Below, piece by piece: positions 55,605 through 64,000 of a stretch of DNA of 64,000 bases. The stretch is from assembly GCF_000372725.1 (NCBI RefSeq), contig NW_005196456.1, forward strand, positions 178,162-242,161. The letters run 5' to 3'. A program made the position numbers and the translations under genes. The DNA comes from Emiliania huxleyi CCMP1516 (taxonomy: Eukaryota; Haptophyta; Isochrysidales; Noelaerhabdaceae). The notes beneath the pieces are model-generated. The model had not been told where the DNA came from. It made no database searches and saw nothing but the letters and a program-made list of their open reading frames with translations. Every line of letters starts with the position of its first letter. Within the stretch, counting starts at the first letter, position 1.

Positions 55605-58600
55605 ATGTTTGCCCGGGCGCGCTCCCGGGCGCGCTCGTCGGCTCGTATGCGCCTGCTCCTCTCCTTCATCCTGTCCAGCCTCTCCAACGGCCTTCTTCCT
55701 CACCGGCAGCGGCCGCTTGGCTCGGTCGTCTTTCTCCGCCACGGCGCCACCGACTGGACTGAGCGCCGCACATTTACGGGATGGGCCGACCCGGACATCT
55801 CTCGAACCGGCGCGCAGCAGGCCGCGACGGCGGCGCTCGCGCTCAAGGAGTCTGGCTTCATCTTCGACGTGGTGTACACCTCTGTGCTCAAGCGCGCGGT
55901 GCACTCGACGTGGCTGGTGCTCAAGGAGCTTCAGCAAATCCACATCGAGGTGCACAAGGATTGGCGGCTCAACGAGCGCTCGTACGGCGGCATCACCGGG
56001 CAGACCGTCGAGCAAGCGATCGAGCGGCACGGCGCGGAAACGGTCGCGTCGTGGCGCCGCTCGTTTGACGCGCGTCCGCCCGGCTACGAGCAGGGCCAAC
56101 CGTACAACCCGTTCGCAGACGAGAGGTACCTCCGCTGGCAGGCGGCTGCTGGCTAGTCCTCAGGTAGATGTCGCGCGTGTGAACTGATGCCTAACGGCGA
56201 GGTGCCTCCGCTCGCAGGGGCGCGGCGGTCGCGTCTCGCGTGTGCTCCCTCCAGACTCGGAGAGCCTCGAGGACGTGGCGAGGCGGACGAAACCGCTGTG
56301 GGCGAGCGGCATTGCGCGCGAGGTGCGCGAGGGCAAGTCGGTCCTCGTGGTCGCGCACGGCAACTCGATCCGGACGATGATGCAGGCGATCTCGGCTGCC
56401 TCTCGGCCGCCTCTCGGCCGCCTCTCGGCCACCTCTCGGCCGCCTCTCGGCCACCTCTCGGCCGCCTCTCGGCTCTCGGCCGCCTCTCGGCCGCCTCTCG
56501 GCCGCCTCTCGGCAACTCCCTCTTGAGGGCGGTGATGGTGGTGCAGGCAATCGACGGCGTGGCGGACGAGGACGCCGCAACGCTCGAGGTGCCGTCGGCA
56601 TCATCATCAGCATTCGTCATCATTATTCGTCATCATTATTGCCAGCATTGCCAGCATTGCCGTGATTGCCAAGGTATTGCCATTCTCATCATGGTATCAC
56701 CGTCCCAACCGCAGGTGCCCGTCGGGATCCCGATCGTCTACCGCTTCGCGCAAGTCGACGGCAAGCTCACACCCCAGGCGCCCGGCGATGTCCTTCTGCA
56801 GCCTCTTCTGCAGGGGGGTGCCATCTCTCGCGCAACAAGCTCTCTCCCGCCTCAGGCGCCCGACGCGGTCGCGGAGTGTCTCGCCGACTTCGCGCCCGGC
56901 AGACCGCCCTGCGTCAGCGCGGACTTCCTTGCCGGCGAAGCAGCGCTCGCAAAGGCCTTCCTCGAGTCGCGTCGCGCCTCGCTCGACCGGTACGGCCTCG
57001 GAGGCGACCCGAGACTCGTCGAGATCACCCGAGATGACCCGAGATGACCCGAGATCACCCGAGATGACCCGAGATCACCCGAGATCACCCGAGATGATGA
57101 CTCGCTCGAGCCGCGCCTCACAGCCGCACGGCTGAGAAAGGCTGGGAGAGAGGTTGGGAAAAGAAGAGCCCCCGAGGAGAGAAAGAAATTGGGGCGCAGG
57201 CGACCGCGCGAGCGGCGGCCTCGACGGCTTCGGCGAGCTGATGCCCGCCGGCTCCAGCTGTGAAGGGCGCCTCTTCACGCCTCCAGCTGTGAACAGGTGA
57301 GCTGGTGGTGCCCGCCGGCTCGTTGCCTGGTTTGGAGGAGAACGCGGGAAGCTACTTCCGGCACGAGGGGGGTGGGGGGGCGGAGGAGGCGGGGCAGGAG
57401 GAGGAGGACGACATAGAGGTGGCGGCGGCCGTGGCGGCGGTGGAGGCGGAGCTGGCGGCGGTGGCACCGGCGATGGAGGAGGAGGCGGGAGCGGCAGTCG
57501 CGCCAGCGGGCGGTGGGGGTGGCACTGGCTCACTCCGTTCGTTGACTCATTGAGTTAGGCGGGGCCGGCAGTCGCGCCCGAGGGCTGTGGGGAGGGGGAG
57601 GGGGAGGGGGAGGGGGCTGCAGCTTCCGCCGCCAGCGGGCGGTGCGAGTATGCGGTGGCGGAGGCGGCGGAGGCGGCGCGGCGGGCGCTGCGCGCTCGGC
57701 AGCGGAGGCAGCGCGTCGTCCTCCTTCGGCACGTGCTCGCCGCGTTCTGTGTCTTGACGAGGTCGGCTGTTCTCGCTGTTTTAGGCAGCGCGTCATCATC
57801 ATCCGGCACGGCAAGACGCGGCACAACCAGCTGGGCCTCTTTACGGGGTGGGAGGGCACCTTCCGAGACACTTGCCAGACACTTCCGAGACACTTGCCAG
57901 ACACTTCTTTACGGGGTGGGAGGGCACCTTCCGAGACACTTGCCAGACACTTCCGAGACACTTGCCAGACACTTCCTTACGGGGTGGGAGGGCACCTTCC
58001 GAGACACTTGCCAGACACTTCCGAGACACTTGCCAGACACTTCTATGCGACTTCTAGGCGGCACGTCTCAGACGCTTGCCAGACGCTTGCCAGACACACC
58101 TCCACCTTCTCAAGACACCCGTTCGAGACTCCTCCCAGTCAGAGGAGCTCGGCCGCCCCCCAAGCCCGCCACCACCAGCGAGCTGAGGCGTCTTCTCGGC
58201 GGTGTGTCTAGGTGGGAGGACGCCGAGCTCGCCGTCGCTGGGCGGGCGGAGGCGATCGCGGCCGGGCAGCTGCTCGCGCGGCGCGGGAAAGAGCCGAGAG
58301 AGCGCCGGGAGGGAGCCGAGAGGAGTGTTCTTGCGTGGGTGGTCTCGATCATAAGACTACCAACCCAGGCACGGCATCGCGGTGGACGTGGTGTACACGT
58401 CCTGGCTCTCGCGTGCCATCGAGACCGCGTGGCTGGTGCCCGCGGGGCCGGAGAGATGCACAGGTGAGTCCTCCGTCCACCAGCCGAACGGGACACCTGC
58501 AGGTGCTCGCGGAGCTGGACGCGATGCACACGCCCATCTACAAGACGTGGCGCCTCAACGAGCGGATGTACGGCGCGCGATCTCCCCCCTGCCCCCCCCC

Positions 58601-60363
58601 TCCGACACACCCGAGATGGCGCGAGATGACGCGAGATGACGCGAGATGGCGCGAGATGGCGCGAGATGGCGCGAGATGGCGCGAGAGAGTACGCGACGTC
58701 CATGACGAGGATGGGTGGATCGCTCCTTCTCGCGGCTAGGCGCGCTCACCGGCCTCTCCAAGAAGAAGACAAAGGCGCGGTGTGGCGAGACGCCCTTCTT
58801 CCGCCGTGGCGGAGCCCATCAGTCCGCTCAGCTTCTCCTCGCTAGGCCCAGTACGGCGAGACGCAGTTCAAGAAGTGGCGCCGCGGATACGACTGCCGCC
58901 CGCCGCCCGTCGACTCGTTCTCGTCCCACTACCCCGGCAGCTACGCGAGGCGGCACGAGCGGCATGTCAAGGAGGAACGGCTCACGAGTCCGCTCGTAAT
59001 CAGGCAACGCGAGGCGGTACGTGCGGCACGTCAAGGACGTGCCTTTCGACTTGCGCGAGTCGCTCGTCCGCTCCTTCGCGCTCGGCAGTCATTACCCGAG
59101 AGTAGCCGAGAGTAGCCGAGACTGCCCGGAGGCAGAGCGGAGATAGAGGCGTGCTGGAGCGGAGATAGAGGCGAGCTGGAGCGGAGATAGAGGCGAGCTG
59201 GAGCGGAGATAGAGGCGAGCTGGAGCGGAGATAGAGGCGAGCTGGAGCGGAGATAGAGGCGAGCTGGAGCGGAGATAGAGGCGAGCTGGAGCGGAGATAG
59301 AGGCGAGATGGAGTGGAGATAGAGGCGAGCTGGAGCGGAGATAGAGGCGAGCTGGAGCGGAGATAGAGGCGAGCTGGAGCGGAGATAGAGGCGAGCTGGA
59401 GCGGAGATAGAGGCGAGCTGGAGCGGAGATAGAGGCGAGATCGCTCGTCCGCTAGTGCGTGAGACCAGAATCGGCAAGCCGACTCTCTGCCGCGCTAATC
59501 AATGGTTAGTTATTCATAATTAATAACAGGCAAGCCGACTCTCTGCCGCGCGCTGCCGCGCACGGAGTCGCTGCGCGGCTGCACGCAGAGCAGCGTCGCT
59601 CCGCAGCAGTCTCTTTGGTTGAGTCGCAGCGGGTTCAGCGCGCTAGGCGCGACTGCATGGAGCGCACGATCCCGTACTGGACGTGAGTGATGAAGTATTT
59701 GGCTGTTTGCCGAGCAGGCGCGACTGCATGGAGCGCACGATCCCGTACTGGACGGGAGTGATCGAGGCAGAGGCGATCGAGTCCGGGCGGAGCGTGCTTG
59801 TGGCCTCGTCGGAGAATGCGGGCCGCGCGGGTCGCGCGCGCAGCTGCTCTGTGAACGGCGTCTCACCACAGCCGCGGGCGTGAGCAGGCGATCCGCGGGG
59901 TGCTCAAGCACGCAGTCATACTTAATGCTCAGTACTGAACCATGAATCACAGGCGATCCGCGGGCTGCTGATGCACCTCCTCGGCATCCCTTCGGGGCGG
60001 ATCGCCGAGATCGAGATCCCGACCGGCCTGGCCGCTCCGCCCGGACGGAAGGGAGGCGCGGACGGCGCCTCTTCACGGCTGCGGGTGTGAACAGGCCTCC
60101 CGCTCCTCTTCGACCCCGAGAGCTGCCGGCAGCCGCCGGGCGAGGCGTGCCGGACCGCACACCTCTTCTTGTCGACCGACGGCCGTGCCCCTCCCAGGCT
60201 CTCGCTGCTCGAGGGCTCCGTCGACGCGCACAACTTCGGAAAGGGCGGCGCCGAGCTGCTCTTCGGCTGCATCCCCGCCGACGAGGACGCGCCGCCGCCG
60301 CAGCCGCGCCGCCGCCGCCGCTGGCGCAGGCGAGCGCAGGCGCTCCGGTGGGGCAGAGATTAG
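55605..60363 (+). CDS. Tandem double-domain phosphoglycerate mutase (dPGM family)
   Basis: Nineteen exons: 55605..56141, 56218..56385, 56547..56588, 56715..56777, 56856..57003, 57200..57232, 57297..57484, 57559..57707, 57785..57847, 58212..58280, 58369..58435, 58503..58572, 58740..58774, 58846..58936, 59004..59084, 59530..59572, 59718..59817, 59953..60025 and 60095..60363 (762 aa). Domain 1 has VVFLRHGATDWTERRTFTGW, WRLNERSYGGITGQT and VVAHGNSIRTMMQAIDG. Domain 2 has RVIIIRHGKTRHNQLGLFTG, WRLNERMYGALTGLSKKK, PRTESLRDCMERTIPYW and VASSENAIRGLLMHLLGIP. The enzyme interconverts 3- and 2-phosphoglycerate in glycolysis. Domain 2 keeps the phospho-acceptor RHG but has ASSEN where domain 1 has the second catalytic His (AHGNS). 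The N-terminus is Arg/Ser-rich and could be a targeting peptide. All phases close. Confidence 0.9.
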
Positions 60364-61991
60364 GGTTTGGGTCGAGGGGGGGTTGGGAGATAGAGCTCCG
60401 AGCTGCCGGGTTGGTGCCCCCCGTCGCGTGAGGGGGGGGGGCGGATACATGAGTGCTCGACTGAGCTCAGAGGGAGGGACGGTGCTGTGGCGCGGACAGC
60501 CGAGGACTACGTAGGTCACGGAGCGGCGATGATTTTTTGAGTGGTGTGGATACACAGAGGTCACAGAGTCTAGGTCTCCGAGTGTCCGAGACTGATTGAT
60601 GAGTGATGTACGGCTTTACGGAGAGTATACGTAACACTCTCTGTTTGCCAGACTCCAAGCTGCAGAACATGTGCGACTGCTGCGAGCCAGCGCGCCTACG
60701 CCGCTCAAGGAGTCAGGCGCGGAGCGCCGCGCGCGGAGCGCGCCCCGAAGAAAATTTTGAGGGTTGAGGAGGGCTAGGTGCGATTTCTATTAAGAGTTGA
60801 CTCACACGCTAGGAACCACTCGGCCCACCCACAGGCCCAATCTCAAGTGGCGGCGCTCCGCGCCTGTGCAGCGGCGCGCTCCGCGCGTGTCTCTGGGCGC
60901 TACATGCGGCCGTCGCCGTGCCCTTCATCAACCGTGCGCTCGAGAACTGGGGCGGGCTCAACTGGGAAGCGACCGCTTTCACCACAACGACAGGTCACAT
61001 GCACAGAGGGGCGGCATTGGAGCTTCGCTGCAGCGGGGTGTGGTCATGACGCGGAAGAAGGCAGAGACACAACGTCTGCCAGACGCGTGCTACGACGTCA
61101 GGCCAGCTTCGAAGCAGCGTGGCCACAACTGACTGCAACAGACTGTCTTCATGTGTCTAGACTCTACCGGTACCGCGGTGCGCTCCGCGCACATAGGTGC
61201 CAGCGCGCTCCGCGCGGTATCTAGCCAGCGCGCTCCGCGCGTGTCTGTGTCTAGCGCTAGCGCGCTCCGCGCGTGTGTCCAGCTAGCGCGCTCCGCGCGT
61301 GTGTCCGGGTAGCACCAGCGCGCTCCGCGCGCACGATAATCCAGTGCCTACACTTGTAGGCACTGAAAGCTTGTTTCTGCAGCTTGGGCCAGACTCGCCG
61401 TTCACCTCCTTGACCTGCCTGGCCAACACTGAACACAAAGAAGAACATCCACGGCACAAGGATTTCTCCTCTTTTTCGCTCGTGTGTCGAGATGTGTATG
61501 TGTATGTGTGTGCCGTGGGCTAGAGAGCGTGTGCGCCCACAGTCCGCGCCCTTTTGTCGTGCCAGTGTGGGAGTGTGTGCTAAAAAACATAGAGCAGGCA
61601 TCTCCGGGAGAAAGATGGGCGACGCACGAACACAGTGGCACACCTGGCACAGCGCGCACCCCGCCAGTGTGCTGAACGAAAGAAAGAAAACAGACAATCC
61701 AAATGAGGGATGGGAGGAGGACAGGGTCCCCACCTGCCACCTCATTCCTCATGCCCGCCTGCACGAGCAGGATTTTGGAAGGACGATCAGGGGCACAGGT
61801 GGTTCTCCTGCTCCTGACAAGGGACACGATAGGTTTGCAAAGTTGTGCTGTGCGAGGGCTGGCATCAGAAAGAAAGAAAGAAAACACGCAACCCAAGGGA
61901 GGGATGGGAGGACGGCACGCCGCCACCAAGGGATTTTAAGGACTGGCATCACCTCACAATTCAGTTTGCTTGTAAAATTCTTTTTCTCGCG
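60364..61991. other. Gene-free region with GCGCGCTCCGCGCG palindromes
   Basis: No gene supported. Between about 60870 and 61335 the phrase GCGCTCCGCGCG recurs about eight times with short spacers. 61680-61850 is a minus long-form repeat and 61865-61945 a minus short-form repeat, ending about 45 bp before the next ATG. Confidence 0.7.
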
Positions 61992-63449
61992 ATGTCCACC
62001 CCGCCGCGCCGCCGCTCGCGCCGCCTCGCCGCCGCTTCCACCGCCGCTCCCTCGCCAAGCACGCCGCCTCCCGCCCGCCTCCTCGACCTCCCCACGGAGC
62101 TCCTCGTGCGAGCACTCTCTCGCTGCGGCCCCGTCGACATCGCTCGCGTCGCGGCCGTCTCGCTACTCTTCCACGCCTCGCTCGCGGCCGAGGGTATCCG
62201 CTTGTGGGCGCAAGAGCGCGGCTTCGAGCTGCCGGCGAAGCCAGAGGGCGAGGGCTGCGCCGTGCGGTGGCTGTGCTTCGCTGCGTTGCTGCGCGAGTCC
62301 AACCCGCCGGCGAGGGCGGCGGCAGGCATGCAGCACAGCGTCTTCATCGACGGCGAGGGGCGGCTCTCGTCGTGCGGCTCGGCAGAGGAGGACGAAGATG
62401 ACGAGGAAGACGACGAGGAGGAACTTCCAGGCCTTCTCGGCCACGGCGAGGGCGTGACGCGGCTTAACACGCCGACCCGCCTCCGGTCGATGGTGGGCGG
62501 CGAGCGCGCCGTGAGCGTGTCGGCTGGCGACTTCCATAGCCTTGCGCTCACCGCCGACGGCGCCGTTTGGAGCTGGGGCGTCGGAGGCTTTGGCCGCTTG
62601 GGCCACGGCGACGAGCAGAAGCAGCTGCTTCCCAAGAAGCTCGAGGCCTTTGCTGGCCAGCGAGTCGTCGCTGTGTCGGCAGGCATATACCACAACCTCG
62701 CCATCACCGCCGACGGTGCCGTCTGGAGCTGGGGCAATGGACACTTTGGCAGGCTGGGCCACGGCGACCATCGGAACCAGCTGCTGCCCACGAAGGTCGA
62801 GGCCTTTGCTGGGCGGCGCGTCGTCGCTGTGTCGGCAGGACACAACCACGGCCTCGCCCTCACCGCCGACGGCGGTGTCTGGAGCTGGGGCGATGGATTG
62901 CGAGGCCAGTTGGGCCACGGCAACCAGCAGAGCCAGCTGCTGCCAAAGCAGGTCGAGGCCTTGGCTGGCCAGCGCGTCGTCAACGTGTCGGCTGGAGCCG
63001 TGCACAGCCTCGCCATCACCGCCGACGGCGCCGTCTGGAGCTGGGGCTTTGGAGGGCAACGCCAGCTGGGCCACGGCGACGGGCAGCAGCTGCTGCTGCC
63101 CAAGAAGGTCGAGGCCTTTGCTGGCCAGCGCGTCGTCGCTGTGTCGACAAGGGGCAGCCACAACCTCGCCCTAACCGCCGACGGCGCTGCTTGGAGCTGG
63201 GGCTTTGGAAGGGAAGGCCAGCTTGGCCACGGCGACGAGCAGAGCCAGCTGCTGCCGAAGCAGGTCGAGGCCTTTGCTGGCCGGCGCGTCGTTGCTGTGT
63301 CGGCGGGAGCTGCGCGCAGCTTTTCCATCACCGCCGACGGCGCTGCCTTTGCCTGGGGCGAGGGCCAATTTGGCTGCCTGGGCCACGGAGAGGACATGTC
63401 GAACCAGCTGCTGCCCAAGAAGATCGAGGTGTGGGCGACGGGACAGTGA
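61992..63449 (+). CDS. F-box-like plus RCC1-repeat protein
   Basis: Intronless, 485 aa; ATG at 61992 (MSTPPRRRSRRLAAAS) chosen because the upstream frame is repeat DNA. Residues about 30-90 look like an F-box-type helix bundle (LLDLPTELLVRALSRCG, VAAVSLLFHASLAAEGIR). An acidic run follows (EEDEDDEEDDEEE). Then come about six 51-residue RCC1 blades, each with VSAG..H.LA(L/I)TADGAVWSWG, a (G/R)xLGHGD turn and LLPK(K/Q)VEAF. RCC1 propellers bind chromatin or act as exchange-factor-like scaffolds. With an F-box it may be a ubiquitin-ligase adaptor. The blades are nearly identical at DNA level, suggesting recent expansion. Confidence 0.88.
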   Translation: MSTPPRRRSRRLAAASTAAPSPSTPPPARLLDLPTELLVRALSRCGPVDIARVAAVSLLFHASLAAEGIRLWAQERGFELPAKPEGEGCAVRWLCFAALLRESNPPARAAAGMQHSVFIDGEGRLSSCGSAEEDEDDEEDDEEELPGLLGHGEGVTRLNTPTRLRSMVGGERAVSVSAGDFHSLALTADGAVWSWGVGGFGRLGHGDEQKQLLPKKLEAFAGQRVVAVSAGIYHNLAITADGAVWSWGNGHFGRLGHGDHRNQLLPTKVEAFAGRRVVAVSAGHNHGLALTADGGVWSWGDGLRGQLGHGNQQSQLLPKQVEALAGQRVVNVSAGAVHSLAITADGAVWSWGFGGQRQLGHGDGQQLLLPKKVEAFAGQRVVAVSTRGSHNLALTADGAAWSWGFGREGQLGHGDEQSQLLPKQVEAFAGRRVVAVSAGAARSFSITADGAAFAWGEGQFGCLGHGEDMSNQLLPKKIEVWATGQ

Positions 63450-63834
63450 GGTGTCCGGAGGCTCTGTACGGCCGGGCGTTTAGTGGCTCAGCTGCTGTGC
63501 TGAGTCGGCCAGCCCGCGCGGTGTGGGGCGACGAGCGTTAGCATGCCCATGCGTGCCGGGCCCGGGGAGAGCGATTTGGGACCCACCCCGGCAGTGTCGT
63601 GTGTGTGTAATATTGTGATGATTGGTGGCGAGACGTAAACTAGGGGAAAAGAATTCTTAAGATACAAGCCTCTCTCACAGCACACTGGCACGACAAGGGC
63701 GCGGACTGGCGCGGACTGGCACACACACAGGCTCACCTAGGGGAAAAGAAAACGAAGCTGGGCCCGCCCCAGGCCCTCTCGCAGCCCAACGTCGCGCCTC
63801 TCCTTCCGCCAGCCAAGCTCGCCCGAAAGCTTTT
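63450..63834. other. Short intergenic region
   Basis: It holds repeated GGCGCGGACTGGC and AGGGGAAAAGAA phrases (63640-63750), also seen near 45460, 52960 and 53718. No gene. Confidence 0.5.
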
Positions 63835-64000
63835 ATGGTGCTCGACTCCCTCATCGCCACCTCATCAAAGCTGCAAACGTGGATCAACGAGCGCCTCCGC
63901 CGGAAGCGCCCGGGCGGTGAGCCTCCACCGCCCGACGCAATCCCCGCGGCAGACGCGGCGGCTCCGCCGGCAAAGCGCCTGCGCGCCGCAGAGGTTGTGA
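63835..64000 (+). CDS. 5' end of a gene cut by the window edge
   Basis: ATG at 63835 starts 55 codons open to the edge: MVLDSLIATSSKLQTWINER, then a basic stretch (RLRRKRPGGE), a Pro/Ala linker and PAKRLRAAEVV. No domain is visible yet. Confidence 0.5.
   Translation, partial: MVLDSLIATSSKLQTWINERLRRKRPGGEPPPPDAIPAADAAAPPAKRLRAAEVV

Noticed and set aside
59130-59440. Array of GGAGATAGAGGCGAGCT units, considered as CRISPR-like
   Set aside because: Repeats abut with no unique spacers; it is an intronic minisatellite in a eukaryotic gene.

Overview
The window is nuclear DNA of a GC-rich, intron-rich eukaryotic alga. A haptophyte of the Emiliania/Gephyrocapsa type fits best: high GC, AP2-domain proteins of the TGYKGV type, mostly GC-AG introns, AG|G acceptors, a candidate selenoprotein and many simple repeats. 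A pelagophyte is a weaker alternative. No organelle or bacterial genes were seen. All exon models were built by hand from reading frame, protein-family fit and splice sites. Every model with listed coordinates keeps phase across every junction.

Layout. 1-1890 is a ~360-bp satellite, followed by GC-rich repeats. 3602-4189 (-) is a VRR-NUC nuclease in a lower-GC pocket. 5457-6743 (-) is a CCHC zinc-knuckle protein. 7926-9413 (-) is a 4'-phosphopantetheinyl transferase, divergent from an ATC-hydrolase-like gene at 9861-11203 (+). 11449-13211 (+) is a Cys/Pro-rich membrane protein. 13521-14003 (-) has an in-frame TGA and a SECIS-like hairpin. 14101-15113 (-) is a PH-domain protein. 16726-18715 (-) is a Cdc7/MAP3K-like kinase. 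18796-19649 is a TIR element. 21599-28343 (-) is an 11-exon, ~1,977-aa polyQ/AP2 gene. 30538-33021 (+) is a His-rich-ectodomain membrane protein. 33466-35495 (-) is ArsH. 36399-37607 (+) is a sulfotransferase. 38774-39738 (-) is a multi-pass membrane protein. 40541-42241 (+) is a nucleoside-hydrolase-like protein, convergent with allantoicase at 42773-44316 (-). 45955-48100 (-) is an ankyrin protein. 49000-50040 is a ~181-bp satellite. 50677-52465 (-) is an unrecognised 381-aa protein. 54116-54970 (-) is a paralogue of the N-terminal domain of the AP2 gene. 55605-60363 (+) is a 19-exon double phosphoglycerate mutase. 61992-63449 (+) is an F-box/RCC1 protein. A 5'-partial gene starts at 63835.

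The main discovery is in the introns. In about 80 hand-modelled introns from 14 genes, the first bases of the intron usually repeat the first bases of the next exon. The repeat length varies from 2 to about 38 bp, so each intron sits between two copies of a piece of exon. Roughly 70% use GC rather than GT donors, and every acceptor is AG|G. Several short introns in unrelated genes share one ~40-bp core ending GTGAACAG. Others share a second core, or are filled with CTCGG-type minisatellites or AT-rich filler. This looks like very active intron creation by local duplication, in part using mobile introner-like sequence.
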